Assembly (NCBI RefSeq): GCF_020524905.1
Contig: NZ_JAIVKI010000001.1
Span: 496,001-560,000, forward strand
Reading direction: 5' to 3'
Length of the DNA: 64,000 bases
Source: Microbulbifer variabilis
GTDB lineage: Bacteria; Pseudomonadota; Gammaproteobacteria; Pseudomonadales; Cellvibrionaceae
A model generated the notes under the pieces. It was given only the letters and a program-made list of their open reading frames with translations, searched no databases and was not told where the DNA came from. How positions within the stretch are numbered: position 1 is the stretch's first letter; each line of letters begins with the position of its first letter. Below, in pieces: positions 9,731-19,408 of this stretch. The position numbers were made by a program, and so were the translations under genes.

Positions 9731-10960
9731 CTACTGCAAAATGATTTCGCTGGATGGTTTTGCTTTAAACCAATGCAGGAGCAGCGCCAGGGTGGCTAAA
9801 AATAGCAGTACACCGCTCGCTACGGAAAAGCCACTGGCGAGACCAAAACGTTCGATCCAGGGTTGGCTGACAAGTGGCGAAAGAAACTGCCCGATAAAAA
9901 CACTGGCAGTTAGAGCTCCAGATATCCGCCCACGAATGTTTGGGGTGGCGGATTCCAATCCGGTGGCAAAGATATGGGGGATCAGGGTACCCATCCCGCA
10001 GCCATAAATCGCAGTGGCAATCATAATCGCGTTAAATGAATTAGCCTCGGCGATTAGCCCCATACCGCAGGCCATAACAGCAAAACCCAGAATAAAAACG
10101 CCACTTTTCCCCAGGTGATTGCGCGCCAGTGGATAGAACACCAGTGAGGCCAGGGCGCCCATTAAATTGCTGGCGGCGATAGCAATACCCGCGAGGCTGG
10201 GAGTGTCGACTCCAATTTCTTTTAGAAGGAAGGGGAGCTGGGTGGGGATCAGAAAAAAGACCAGGCTGTTTGACAGGGCTGCACCGAGTAATAATGCAAA
10301 GGCCATCCAGTCGGGTTTTTCATCACTGAGGTGGTTAGATGATTGCTCAATTTTAGTGCGTTTAGGCTCGGGCAGAAAACGCAGCACTGCCGGAATCAGT
10401 AGTAATGCCGTCGCGTAAATCGCAAAAGGTGCACGCCAATGTATATCTGCCAACAGCCCACCAGCCACAAGGAAGATAACCCCACCGAGACTGATAAAAG
10501 CGCCTTGTTGGCTCATATAGGCCCGCCTTGGAACGGGATTGAAATAGTCGCCCACCAGGGCGGTGACTGAAGTCATAGTGCCCGCCACCGCAATACCCAG
10601 CAAGATTCGGCTGGCCAATAATCCAGTCAGGTTATCCTGCAACAATGCCGAGATGCCGGCCAGGGCATAAACAGTGACCGCCAGTATCAGCAGTCGCCTG
10701 CGTCCATAGCGGTCGGATATGAACCCAGCGAGAGGTGCGAATAGAGCAATCATTAATGCCGGTAGGCTCAAAATAAGTCGGCTCAGCAGCGCAATATCTT
10801 CATGTTGGGCAAAGTGTGCTTCCAGTGCTGGCAGGGATGGCGCCACTGTGGCGCCAGACATTATTGTGAGTGCCGCTAGGCAAAGCAGCGTCAACCGCAT
10901 CGGTAGCGGGACAGCTGGTTTTGTTATGTGGGGAGGCAATGTTGTATGGACAGGGATCAT
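9731..10960 (-). CDS. MFS multidrug-type exporter, SoxR-controlled
   Basis: The 409-aa, 12-helix major facilitator contains the motif FISDRYGRRRLL after helix 2 and the drug-antiporter pattern in helix 5 (ILLGIAVAGTMTSVTALVGDYF). It resembles exporters of the Bcr/CflA and YajR-like groups. Its ATG overlaps the stop codon of a 59-aa ORF (ATGA), so it is probably translationally coupled. A SoxR box lies upstream of both. In Pseudomonas, SoxR directly controls MFS and RND exporters in response to redox-active dyes, which suggests that this transporter exports redox-cycling compounds. Confidence 0.88.
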   Translation of the reverse strand: MIPVHTTLPPHITKPAVPLPMRLTLLCLAALTIMSGATVAPSLPALEAHFAQHEDIALLSRLILSLPALMIALFAPLAGFISDRYGRRRLLILAVTVYALAGISALLQDNLTGLLASRILLGIAVAGTMTSVTALVGDYFNPVPRRAYMSQQGAFISLGGVIFLVAGGLLADIHWRAPFAIYATALLLIPAVLRFLPEPKRTKIEQSSNHLSDEKPDWMAFALLLGAALSNSLVFFLIPTQLPFLLKEIGVDTPSLAGIAIAASNLMGALASLVFYPLARNHLGKSGVFILGFAVMACGMGLIAEANSFNAIMIATAIYGCGMGTLIPHIFATGLESATPNIRGRISGALTASVFIGQFLSPLVSQPWIERFGLASGFSVASGVLLFLATLALLLHWFKAKPSSEIILQ

Positions 10961-11136
10961 CGACGGATACCTTTTTTACCTTTGCTCACCCTTGTTAAAG
11001 AAGGGGCTACCGATAGGCACAGACCCTCTTGCACGGCCAGGCTGATACTTTGGCTTTGTGCGGCCACCAAAAGAGAAGTGGTGTTGGTAGAGCGAGTTTC
11101 TGTCATTGGATAGGTTTGTTTACTGTTCTTGATCAT
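10957..11136 (-). CDS. Small hypothetical protein (59 aa) coupled to the MFS gene
   Basis: The ORF starts at an ATG with a strong Shine-Dalgarno (GGGAGA, seven bases upstream) and ends in a TGA that overlaps the ATG of the MFS gene. It is rich in Ser, Thr, Gln and Arg, with no membrane helix and no motif I recognise. It lies directly downstream of the SoxR-type promoter. It may be a leader peptide that couples translation to the exporter, or a genuine small protein. Good initiation signals support translation; conservation was not checked. Confidence 0.5.
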   Translation of the reverse strand: MIKNSKQTYPMTETRSTNTTSLLVAAQSQSISLAVQEGLCLSVAPSLTRVSKGKKGIRR

Positions 11137-11172
11137 TCGAAGTCTCCCTGAGCTTGCAATGGAATGCGGCGC

Positions 11173-11203
11173 AGTGTAAAACCTCAAGTAATATTGAGGT
11201 CAA
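11173..11203 (-). promoter_or_regulatory. SoxR box within a MerR-type promoter
   Basis: The perfect-arm palindrome CCTCAAGTAATATTGAGG at 11182-11199 matches the SoxR operator (CCTCAA...TTGAGG). On the minus strand it sits between a -35-like TTGACC (11198-11203) and a -10-like TACACT (11173-11178). The spacer is 19 bp, the overlong spacing that MerR-family activators such as SoxR correct. The promoter reads towards the 59-aa ORF and MFS exporter, and soxR lies on the other side. Confidence 0.88.
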
Positions 11204-11222
11204 TAACGGCCGGAGAGATTTG

Positions 11223-11711
11223 ATGCCTGGTACCAGTGAAAAGAAAGCGTCCTCTTGTGGCGACAAAAAATGCCGCCGCGAGATGACTGTGGGTGAGGTG
11301 GCAGAGCGCAGTGATGTGGCAGTGAGTGCATTGCACTTTTATGAGAGTAAAGGCCTGATCAGCAGTTGGCGCACCAGCGGTAACCAGCGGCGTTACTCTC
11401 GGGATGTTTTGCGGCGTGTGGCTATTATCAAGGTGGCGCAGAGTACCGGCATTCCCCTTGCCGAAATTCGCGAAGCCCTGGCGACTCTACCCGATGGACG
11501 CACACCTACTGCCAAAGACTGGGCCAAACTCTCTGCCGGCTGGCGCGAGGAGCTGGACCAACGCATTCTCCAGTTGACCCAATTGCGCGATCGTTTGGAA
11601 GGCTGTATTGGTTGTGGTTGCCTGTCTATGCAGAGCTGTCCGCTCCGCAACCCAGGAGATCAAGCCGCGGAGCTGGGGGCTGGGGCTCGTTACCTGGATG
11701 TGGGGAGCTGA
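11223..11711 (+). CDS. soxR: Redox-sensitive transcriptional activator SoxR
   Basis: The 162-aa MerR-family regulator has the winged-helix DNA-binding domain ([38 protein letters not shown]), a dimerisation helix, and the diagnostic [2Fe-2S] cluster motif [12 protein letters not shown] near the C-terminus. Oxidation of the cluster by redox-active compounds switches on target promoters. The start at 11223 has GGAGAG eight bases upstream. The N-terminal 20 residues, with two extra cysteines, are longer than usual. It is divergent from the 59-aa ORF and MFS exporter, with a SoxR box between them. Confidence 0.95.
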   Translation: MPGTSEKKASSCGDKKCRREMTVGEVAERSDVAVSALHFYESKGLISSWRTSGNQRRYSRDVLRRVAIIKVAQSTGIPLAEIREALATLPDGRTPTAKDWAKLSAGWREELDQRILQLTQLRDRLEGCIGCGCLSMQSCPLRNPGDQAAELGAGARYLDVGS

Positions 11712-11793
11712 CTTGGGGAGCTAATGGGAAGAAAATGGTGAGCTTCTTGCTTGAGAAAATGATGAAGTTCTCACGATCTTTTATTGCTTGAAG

Positions 11794-12519
11794 TCACTGG
11801 AAAAGTTTCTGGTAAAAATCCAGAGTGCCCTGCCATGCGTCTTGCGCTGCTTCCTGGTTATAGGCCAGTGGCAGGCCAAATTTCTGACCGCGTTCGGTGG
11901 CGACGGGATTGGTAAAGCCGTGCAGTACACCGGGATAGCTCACCAGGGTGAATTTGGCGCCGGCTTCCTGCATTTCCTCAACAAAAGCTCCAACCTGTTG
12001 CGGTGGAATCATGCTATCGGCACCGCCGGTGTAAACCTGCAATTCCGCCTGGAATTTCCCTTTCTTCGCGCGGACCTCGCTGGCCAGGGCTCCGTGATAG
12101 CTGACCACTCCACGCAATTCCACACCGAGGCGTGCCATGGTCAGGGCAACGCCACCGCCAAAGCAATAGCCCTGTGCGGCAACTTGGTTTTCCTCGACTG
12201 CGCTGTGTTGCTGCAGCAAGGTAAGTGCGGTGCGGAAGCAGGCTTCCAGAGAAACAGGGTTCTCAAGCGCCTCATCGCGAAACTGTTGTGCTTCAGCGGG
12301 ATCGTCCGTTTGTTTACCACTACCAAACATATCCACCGCAAAGGCACAGTAACCCTGCATGGCGAGCTTTTCAGCCTGCTCGCGCACAAAGGCATTGTGT
12401 CCCCACCATTCGTGAACCAGCATGACACCGGGGCGCTTTGCTTGAGTACTGTCATCCCAGGCGAGGTAACCGCTGTAGGACTTGCCATCTACCGCGTAAT
12501 CGATCACTTCGGTTTTCAT
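11794..12519 (-). CDS. Dienelactone hydrolase family protein
   Basis: This 241-aa alpha/beta hydrolase carries the DLH-type nucleophile motif GYCFGGG (cysteine nucleophile), the N-terminal strand sequence GVMLVHEWWG, and the C-terminal YPGVLHGF with the catalytic histidine. The aspartate of the triad is likely in the TGGADSMIPP region. Such proteins hydrolyse lactones or esters; the natural substrate is not evident. A VOC-family gene lies 38 bases upstream on the same strand, and the two may form one transcript. Confidence 0.9.
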   Translation of the reverse strand: MKTEVIDYAVDGKSYSGYLAWDDSTQAKRPGVMLVHEWWGHNAFVREQAEKLAMQGYCAFAVDMFGSGKQTDDPAEAQQFRDEALENPVSLEACFRTALTLLQQHSAVEENQVAAQGYCFGGGVALTMARLGVELRGVVSYHGALASEVRAKKGKFQAELQVYTGGADSMIPPQQVGAFVEEMQEAGAKFTLVSYPGVLHGFTNPVATERGQKFGLPLAYNQEAAQDAWQGTLDFYQKLFQ

Positions 12520-12557
12520 TGTTGCATGTCTCTTTGGCGAATAAATAATTGATGCTC

Positions 12558-12971
12558 TTATTTAGACTTGTTTGGTGGGCCTTTGAGTTCCACCAGATTT
12601 TGTTCGGGATCGGAAATGTAAATTGATGGGCCCATGCCCTCGGCACCGTAACGCTGTTGTGGCGCCGAGGGCTCGATATTTTTTTCCTTCAGATAGGCAA
12701 GGATTTTATCGGGTTCGAAAGGGTCTATGCGCAAACAGAAATGATGTAAGTTACGCCCCTCGATGCCTGGGGCGGCACCGCCCTCACGGCCAATGCTTTG
12801 ATCCACTGGAACCAAGTCGATCAACGAGTGCCCGGCGCGGAACTGATAGAGACCCAACTCCTGATTCTCTCGCTCCATAGTGCAGCCGAGCACTCCCTCA
12901 TAAAAATGACGCATGGCAGCCAGGGATTTTACCCTCAGTACCACGTGATCAATGAGTTGAATCTTAAACAC
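12558..12971 (-). CDS. VOC superfamily (glyoxalase/dioxygenase fold) protein
   Basis: The 137-aa product has the two beta-alpha-beta-beta-beta modules of the vicinal oxygen chelate fold: IDHVVLRVKSLAAMRHFYEGVLG at the start, then LHHFCLRI and a terminal DPEQNLVEL. The metal ligands H9, H67-type and E near the C-terminus are in place. It resembles glyoxalase-like and fosfomycin-resistance-like proteins but is not assignable further. The start is a GTG with AGGAA five bases upstream. It precedes the dienelactone hydrolase gene. Confidence 0.85.
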   Translation of the reverse strand: MFKIQLIDHVVLRVKSLAAMRHFYEGVLGCTMERENQELGLYQFRAGHSLIDLVPVDQSIGREGGAAPGIEGRNLHHFCLRIDPFEPDKILAYLKEKNIEPSAPQQRYGAEGMGPSIYISDPEQNLVELKGPPNKSK

Positions 12972-13241
12972 AGAAATTCCTGAAAATTTTTAGTGATTAT
13001 TAACCTGGCGAATAAATTACCTTATAGGAAAAACCGCCACTGTTTTATAGATCGTTGGAAGCCACAGCAATAAGTGCTGATTTAGGGATTTGCGTCAATG
13101 TTAGACCGGCTATAAGTGTAGGGGGGCTTGAAGGGCTAAGTGGGCGTCTAAGGCATCTAGTGGTATCTTCACGCGAAGTGTCGGTTGAGAAAACCGCACT
13201 CCGCGTTTGATTGAATTCGGAATCAATGAGCAATATTAGGC

Positions 13242-16010
13242 TTAAGCACTATAAGCCTTGTCTAAATCCTTTTGTTGATGCAGGTCTTTTGCAGACCTGA
13301 CGACCTCCGTTTCCAGCATCGCTGCAACTTCCTGCTTCTGTACGCTTTGTTGTAGTTTAATACGCAGAAGCTGGGAGATTTCCGGTTTACAAGAACCACA
13401 GCGGGTGCCGCAGCCCAGAGCCTCACCTAATGCCTCAACCGAATTAACTCCCTGGCTGATTGCTTTTTCAATCTGGGGGCGGGAAACCTGCATACAGGTG
13501 CATACTATGCGCTCACCAGGAGGGATTGCCTGGAGAAACTGGGCGGGATTTTCTGGAATGTCCAGTTGTAGGTAGCGTTCCAGGGTGCGCCGGTCAGGAA
13601 GAATCTGCCAGTCGTTACTGGCAAAAATAAGCAGTTCTATTTGTTCGCTATAAGCCAGCCAACGTTGACTGTTTAATGTTTCAATTTGTTGCCAGTAAAC
13701 ACCTGAATTTTCCTGTAACAATTGTGCGCCCAGTTGGCGACCATTCAATGGCGCGCTCAGTGCCAGCTCAAAGCGATATCCATTTTGGCAGGGTACACGG
13801 TACCAGTGCAGTAGGTTTTTTTCCCGATGGGTTTGCAGCCAGCGCCAAAGGTTTTGTGCAAGTGGCTCCGGGCAAATAAGGGTGGCGAAGCTCTTACAAG
13901 GGAGGGCTTGCAGTTGTACCGGCACCTGTTTGAATTCCGGCTGGCCGGAAATTGGGTCTACCTCTGCTTTGGCAAGGGCGCTGACCTTCGATTCCTGAGC
14001 GAGGGTCTGGCTCCAGTGGATGGGAGCAAACAGTTCACCGGGCTTTTGCCCACTATTGAGTACTGCGCGTCCACACATACGGCCTTGGGCACTGTGTAAT
14101 TCCACCAGCGTACCCTCATCTATGCCGTATTTGCGTGCATCCCCTGGGTTTATTTGAATCTCTGCAATTTCACTGTGGTCTAGCAATTTGCGCGCACGGC
14201 CGGTACGGGTCATGGTGTGCCACTGGTCGCGCATACGACCGCTGTTTAGCCAAAGGGGATAACTGTTACCGATTTGTTGCTGGGGCGTGCGCGGCTTGAC
14301 CGCAATGAAATTGGCTCGGCCAGTTTCGGTGAAAAATTTCCCGTCGCCAAATAGTCGTGCGCTGCCCTGGGGATTTTCACAGTTAACCGGCCACTGCACC
14401 GGCTTTAACGTATCGTATTCGTTGTGACTGATATCACTAAAATAGGAGATATCAAAGGCGCGGCTGTTGTTGTTCTCGAATCCTGACAATTGCGCATGTT
14501 CACGGAATATTTCTGCGGGGTGGGCAAAATTAAAGTGCTCGCCAAACCCCAGGCGGTTGGCTAAATCGCAGATTGCCTGCCAGTCGTGTCGGGCATCTCC
14601 GGTGGGCTCGAGAAAGGAACGCTGTCGGGAGATACGCCGCTCAGCATTGGTGACGGTACCATTTTTCTCTCCCCAGCCAGTGGCGGGTAGTAATACATCG
14701 GCGCAGCGGGCTGTGTCGGTATCGGCGATACAGTCGGAAACAATCACCAGCGGACACTTACGCAGAGCTTCGGTCACACGTTCCGCTTCCGGCATGCTCA
14801 CGGCGGGATTGGTGGCCATAATCCAGATTGCTTTGATCTGCCCACTTTCCACTGCGCGGAACATATCCACCGCTTTTAGTCCCGGGGTCAGTGCCATATT
14901 GGGTGCGTCCCAGAAGCGCTGCACCCTATCTATATCACTATCTTTAAATTCCATATGGGCGGCGAGCATATTAGCCAGGCCACCCACTTCGCGCCCGCCC
15001 ATCGCGTTCGGCTGGCCGGTTATAGAGAAGGGACCAGCCCCAACTTTACCAATACGCCCGGTTGCCAAGTGACAGTTGATGATTGCGTTGTTTTTGTCTG
15101 TGCCGCTACTGGATTGGTTAACCCCTTGGGAGTAGAAGCTGATGGTTTTTTCTGTTTCGGCAAACAGACGAAAGAAAGCCAGTAACTTTTCCGCGGGCAC
15201 TCCACAACTTAGTGCGGTTTGCTGTAGTGACCAGTGCTGGGCGGTTTCCAGTGCCTGCTCAAAGCCCTGAGTATGTTGTTGGATATAGTGATGATTGAGG
15301 CGGTTGTGCTGTGCGAGGAAATTAAGCAGCCCATTAAACAGTGCGGCATCGCTGCCGGGAGTTATCGCCAGGTGCAGATCGGCCATCTCGCTGGTAGCAC
15401 TTGCCCGCGGATCAACCACCACCAGCTTGGCCTTGCCCGCCTGCATGCGCTGGAACAGAATCGGGTGAGTCCAGGCGGCATTGGAGCCAATTAAAACGAT
15501 GAGGTCGGCTTCTTCCAGATCTCCATAGCAGCAGGGCACGGCATCCGCACCTAAGGCGCGCTTATACCCCGCTACGGCTGAGGACATGCAAAGGCGCGAG
15601 TTGGTATCAATATTTGCGCTACCAATAAAACCCTTCATTAATTTATTGGCAACATAATAATCTTCGGTAAGCAACTGCCCAGAAAGGTAAAAAGCCACCG
15701 AGTCCGAGCCGTATTCGCGGATATTGCGAGCGAATTCGCTGGCGACATAAGACATGGCGGTATCCCAGTCACAGGCTTCGCCATGCAGGTGAGGGCGCAA
15801 GAGCCGCCCATGATCACCGAGCGTTTCCCCGAGGGCAGAGCCTTTAACACACAGTCGGCCAAAATTAGAGGGATGCTGTTTATCACCTGTGACGGAAATC
15901 ACAGAGGTATTTTGCCGCTCTTCCTTGTTAATAGTTACTCCACAACCCACCCCGCAATAGGGGCAGGTGGTGCAGGAGCGCTGTGTGCTCAGGTATTCCT
16001 TTACTGCCAT
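13242..16010 (-). CDS. nasA: Assimilatory nitrate reductase catalytic subunit
   Basis: The 922-aa cytoplasmic molybdoenzyme reduces nitrate to nitrite. An N-terminal [4Fe-4S] motif with cysteines at about 13, 16, 19 and 23 (CTTCPYCGVGC) is followed by the molybdopterin oxidoreductase domain (GSNAAWTHPI, MATNPAVSMP, VLLPATGWGEK) and the dinucleotide-binding domain (MRDQWHTMTRTGRA). A C-terminal BFD-like [2Fe-2S] domain (CTCMQVS, CGTRCGSC) probably takes electrons in the absence of a separate electron-transfer subunit. It is the last gene of the operon, five bases after nirD. P. aeruginosa has the same arrangement. Confidence 0.96.
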   Translation of the reverse strand: MAVKEYLSTQRSCTTCPYCGVGCGVTINKEERQNTSVISVTGDKQHPSNFGRLCVKGSALGETLGDHGRLLRPHLHGEACDWDTAMSYVASEFARNIREYGSDSVAFYLSGQLLTEDYYVANKLMKGFIGSANIDTNSRLCMSSAVAGYKRALGADAVPCCYGDLEEADLIVLIGSNAAWTHPILFQRMQAGKAKLVVVDPRASATSEMADLHLAITPGSDAALFNGLLNFLAQHNRLNHHYIQQHTQGFEQALETAQHWSLQQTALSCGVPAEKLLAFFRLFAETEKTISFYSQGVNQSSSGTDKNNAIINCHLATGRIGKVGAGPFSITGQPNAMGGREVGGLANMLAAHMEFKDSDIDRVQRFWDAPNMALTPGLKAVDMFRAVESGQIKAIWIMATNPAVSMPEAERVTEALRKCPLVIVSDCIADTDTARCADVLLPATGWGEKNGTVTNAERRISRQRSFLEPTGDARHDWQAICDLANRLGFGEHFNFAHPAEIFREHAQLSGFENNNSRAFDISYFSDISHNEYDTLKPVQWPVNCENPQGSARLFGDGKFFTETGRANFIAVKPRTPQQQIGNSYPLWLNSGRMRDQWHTMTRTGRARKLLDHSEIAEIQINPGDARKYGIDEGTLVELHSAQGRMCGRAVLNSGQKPGELFAPIHWSQTLAQESKVSALAKAEVDPISGQPEFKQVPVQLQALPCKSFATLICPEPLAQNLWRWLQTHREKNLLHWYRVPCQNGYRFELALSAPLNGRQLGAQLLQENSGVYWQQIETLNSQRWLAYSEQIELLIFASNDWQILPDRRTLERYLQLDIPENPAQFLQAIPPGERIVCTCMQVSRPQIEKAISQGVNSVEALGEALGCGTRCGSCKPEISQLLRIKLQQSVQKQEVAAMLETEVVRSAKDLHQQKDLDKAYSA

Positions 16011-16015
16011 TATTC

Positions 16016-16447
16016 TTACTTATTGCAACCGATATAAACGGTATTTCCATTGAATGCCAAAGGGTAAGTGGTGAGCTGGATATTAGCGTCTTCAATGCAA
16101 ACACCATCCTCAAGGCGAAAATGGTGTTTATAAAGTGGTGAAGCAATGGTTAATTCACCCTCCAGCTCCGCGATTATTCCCCGCGAAATAACCCCAGCTT
16201 GTGCGATCGGGTCCCAGTTGTCAACGGCGTAAAGCTGTCGATCCTGCCCTGGTAAAAAAAACAGGGCGATACCTTTTTTTTTCTCAGATTTAACCGTGTT
16301 ATCTGCATTTTCTGAGGAGGTATCGCCCCAAAGGGCACACACCCCGGAGTTACTGACCAGATCTGAGCGTCGACAGATTGGCAGCCATTGGGGGTGGGTT
16401 ATGGCAATAGAGTTAATAGTGTCTTGTCTGGCGCTGGCTTGAGACAT
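16016..16447 (-). CDS. nirD: Nitrite reductase (NADH) small subunit
   Basis: This 143-aa protein is the NirD partner of NirB in the NADH-dependent assimilatory nitrite reductase. The Rieske-like fold is recognisable from WLPICRRSDL, the AVDNWDPIAQAGVISRG segment, and SPLYKHHFRLEDGVCIED, although cluster-binding Cys/His pairs are absent, as is usual for NirD. A polar, lysine-rich insertion at about 45-60 is longer than in E. coli NirD. AAGGAAA lies six bases upstream of the ATG. It sits between nirB and nasA. Confidence 0.93.
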   Translation of the reverse strand: MSQASARQDTINSIAITHPQWLPICRRSDLVSNSGVCALWGDTSSENADNTVKSEKKKGIALFFLPGQDRQLYAVDNWDPIAQAGVISRGIIAELEGELTIASPLYKHHFRLEDGVCIEDANIQLTTYPLAFNGNTVYIGCNK

Positions 16448-16534
16448 AACAATTTCCTTACAGGATTGTGAAAAAAATCAGAAATTGAAATTAAATCTTA
16501 TTCATTCAAATGAAAGTATTTCTGGAATGTGCCA

Positions 16535-19072
16535 CTAAGCAGACTCCGCAGCTTCCAATATTTCCTCGGTGGTAGCCGGGCGGGGTTGACCGCGCTCCTT
16601 AACAAAAACAATTTTGTCATCACTCTCAGTGCTGTTGACGAACTGACGAAAACGTTTGAGTTTTTCCGGATCGTTGATGGCGGACTTCCATTCGCACTGA
16701 TAGCTATCAACCACGCGTGACATTTGTGCTTCAAGTTCGGCACAGATTCCCAATTTGTCATCGATAATGACTTCACGTAGATAGTCGAGCCCACCATCAA
16801 GACTTTCCAGCCATACCGAGGTGCGCTGCAATTTATCGGCGGTGCGCACATAGAACATCAGGAAGCGATCGATATATCGAATAAGGGTTTCGTCATCCAG
16901 GTCAGTGGCGAAGAGGTCCGCGTGCCGTGGACGCATGCCGCCGTTACCGGCGACAAATAGGTTCCAGCCTTTTTCGGTGGCGATAACCCCCACATCCTTG
17001 CTCTGCGCTTCGGCACACTCGCGGGTACAGCCGGATACGGCCATTTTGATTTTGTGGGGGGAGCGCAACCCTTTGTAGCGGTTTTCTACACGCAGAGCCA
17101 TGGAAACACTGTCCTGCACCCCGAAGCGGCACCAGGTACTGCCTACACAAGATTTAACAGTGCGCAGAGACTTTCCATAGGCATGGCCGGTTTCGAATCC
17201 CGCATCAACCAACTCCCGCCAAATCTCTGGCAGCTGTTCCAGGCGAGCACCAAAAAGATCGATACGCTGGCCTCCGGTAATTTTGGTATAGAGGTCATAG
17301 CGTTTGGCAACATCGCCAATCACAATAAGTTTTTCTGGGGTGATTTCACCACCGGGAATACGCGGTACTACAGAGTAACTGCCATTTTTCTGCATATTCG
17401 CCATAAAAGTGTCATTGGTATCCTGCAGGCCAACGTGGGCCTGTGCCAGAATATGTTCATTCCACAGAGAGGCGAAGATGGAAGCTGCAGTGGGTTTGCA
17501 CACCTCACAGCCCTGGCCGCTGCCATGTTTATCGAGGAGGTCATCGAAGGTTTTAATTTCTCCGACCTGGATAATATGGAAGAGCTCTTGGCGGCTATAG
17601 GGGAAATGCGCACAGAGGTGATTGCTTATCTCCATACCCAGTGCCGCTAATTCAGAATCGACAATATTTTTTAGCAGTGCCGCACAACCGCCACAGCCGG
17701 TGGAGGCTTTGGTAACATCCTTGACTTCCGCCAGGGTATGGCAGCCGCCGTGTACGACATCGATAATCTGCCCTTTACTCACGTTATAACAGGAGCACAC
17801 GGTGGCACTGGCAGGTAAAGCCGAGGCCCCGAGGGGGGATCCCGCACCATCAACTGAGGGAAGAATAAGCTGCTCAGGGTGCTCGGGCAGCTCAATATCA
17901 TTAAGGTGATATTGCAACAGGGTATCGTAATCCCCGGTATCGCCAACCAGCACCGCTCCGAGCAGTTTCTGGCCTTTGGCATCGGTTATCATGCGTTTGT
18001 AGACGCCGCCCTGTTCATCCATAAAAGTAATCGCGGCCGCGCCCTCACTGCGCCCGTGGGCATCGCCAATAGAACCGACCTGAACACCGAGTAGCTTTAA
18101 TTTGGTGCTCATATCGGCACCATTAAAAAATGTCTCTGAACCGGTAAGTTGTGCGACGGCGGTGCGTGCCATGCTGTAACCCGGGGCCACCAGGCCAAAG
18201 ATCCGCCCTTCATAGAGAGCGCACTCACCAATGGCAAAAATCCTGGGGTCGGATGTGCGACAGCGGCTGTCGATGACTATCCCCCCACGCTCGCCGACTT
18301 GTAGTCCCGAAGATTTTGCCAGTTCATCGTGAGGGCGAATTCCCGCGGAGAAGACAATCATATCGGTAAGGAGCTCATCTCCTCCTTTGAACTGCATGCG
18401 CAAACGGTCATCCGCTTCTGCAATAAGTTCTGTGGCCCTGCTGGTGTGTACCTTTACACCGAGGGCTTCGATTTTTTTGCGCAGCAAATCGGAGCCGCCC
18501 TCGTCGAGCTGAGTGGTCATAAGTCCCGGAGCGAACTCCACTACATGGGCTTCGAGTCCAAGGGCCTTTAAGGCATTTGCCGCTTCCAGGCCGAGTAGGC
18601 CACCACCGACAACAACACCACTATGCGCTGTAGATGCAGCTGTGCGGATTGCATCCAGATCTTCAAGGGTGCGGTAGACAAAGCAGCGCTCGTGCTGGTG
18701 CCCTGGGATGGGGGGCACAAAAGGATAGGACCCTGTGGCGAGAACTAGTTGATCGTATGTGTATAAGCGTCCGCTCTTGGCGGTAACGGTTCGCTTATCG
18801 CGGTCAATGGCGATAGCCGGGTTGTTGAGCTCCAGCTCAAAGTCCCATTTCCGGTATTGCTCAATATGGCCCATGGCCAGATCTTCCGCGCTACGCCCGG
18901 CAAAGTATTCGGACAAATGTACGCGGTCATAAGCGGGCCTGGGTTCCGCACAAAAGACGGTGACTTCAAAATCGATGCTTCCATTTTTTTCTGCCAGCTG
19001 TTCAAGAAAGTGGTGGCCAACCATGCCGTTACCAATCACAACCAGCTTTTGTTTTTCTGTCTTTTCCTTCAT
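16535..19072 (-). CDS. nirB: Nitrite reductase (NADH) large subunit
   Basis: The 845-aa protein reduces nitrite to ammonium. Domains in order: FAD/NAD-binding pyridine nucleotide reductase (VVIGNGMVGHHFLEQL, LATGSYPFVPP, IGECALYEG), NirB-specific segment, BFD-like [2Fe-2S] domain (CSCYNVSKGQI, STGCGGC), and the ferredoxin-like plus siroheme/[4Fe-4S] domains with ligand motifs CVGSTWCRFG and CTRECAEAQSKD. The chosen start has AGGAA five bases upstream; a start five codons earlier is possible. It is separated from the upstream kinase gene by about 335 bases containing strong hairpins. Confidence 0.96.
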   Translation of the reverse strand: MKEKTEKQKLVVIGNGMVGHHFLEQLAEKNGSIDFEVTVFCAEPRPAYDRVHLSEYFAGRSAEDLAMGHIEQYRKWDFELELNNPAIAIDRDKRTVTAKSGRLYTYDQLVLATGSYPFVPPIPGHQHERCFVYRTLEDLDAIRTAASTAHSGVVVGGGLLGLEAANALKALGLEAHVVEFAPGLMTTQLDEGGSDLLRKKIEALGVKVHTSRATELIAEADDRLRMQFKGGDELLTDMIVFSAGIRPHDELAKSSGLQVGERGGIVIDSRCRTSDPRIFAIGECALYEGRIFGLVAPGYSMARTAVAQLTGSETFFNGADMSTKLKLLGVQVGSIGDAHGRSEGAAAITFMDEQGGVYKRMITDAKGQKLLGAVLVGDTGDYDTLLQYHLNDIELPEHPEQLILPSVDGAGSPLGASALPASATVCSCYNVSKGQIIDVVHGGCHTLAEVKDVTKASTGCGGCAALLKNIVDSELAALGMEISNHLCAHFPYSRQELFHIIQVGEIKTFDDLLDKHGSGQGCEVCKPTAASIFASLWNEHILAQAHVGLQDTNDTFMANMQKNGSYSVVPRIPGGEITPEKLIVIGDVAKRYDLYTKITGGQRIDLFGARLEQLPEIWRELVDAGFETGHAYGKSLRTVKSCVGSTWCRFGVQDSVSMALRVENRYKGLRSPHKIKMAVSGCTRECAEAQSKDVGVIATEKGWNLFVAGNGGMRPRHADLFATDLDDETLIRYIDRFLMFYVRTADKLQRTSVWLESLDGGLDYLREVIIDDKLGICAELEAQMSRVVDSYQCEWKSAINDPEKLKRFRQFVNSTESDDKIVFVKERGQPRPATTEEILEAAESA

Positions 19073-19408
19073 TGCTATTCCTGCCATCTGAAGTCAATTT
19101 TTTCGACAGGAAAGGAAGCGCTTGATGTGGCAAGGGCACCTCCTCTTCTGTCGAAGAGTACAGGCGCCGTTGCCTCGAATTGGGGGAGAATTTTGTTGGT
19201 CATTTAATGTATTCAATCTCCGTGCCAATATTTAGCCTTGGAATGGCGCCAATCTGTCCCTATTGTCCACAATTTTTGCGATATGTTGGTGCGAAAAATA
19301 AAAATTATGCTCTGAATTAGTGCTTAATAAAATTCTGTGGAATATTAGATGTAAGGGGATTTATTTGTGGACTGCAGACAGGCAAAAGCGGGATCGGATG
19401 ATGGGGTA
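19073..19408 (-). promoter_or_regulatory. Structured intercistronic region before nirB
   Basis: This 336-base gap inside the nitrate operon is far longer than its neighbours. On the minus strand a long stem at 19129-19174 pairs GGCAACGGCGCC with GGTGCCCTTGCC and has an inner perfect hairpin CTCTTC-GACA-GAAGAG. The loop part TTCGACAG (19148-19155) is also fully complementary to CTGTCGAA nearer nirB (19102-19109), so two exclusive folds are possible. It may be a second regulatory leader, an RNA processing site or an attenuator. No ORF of note is present. Confidence 0.55.
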
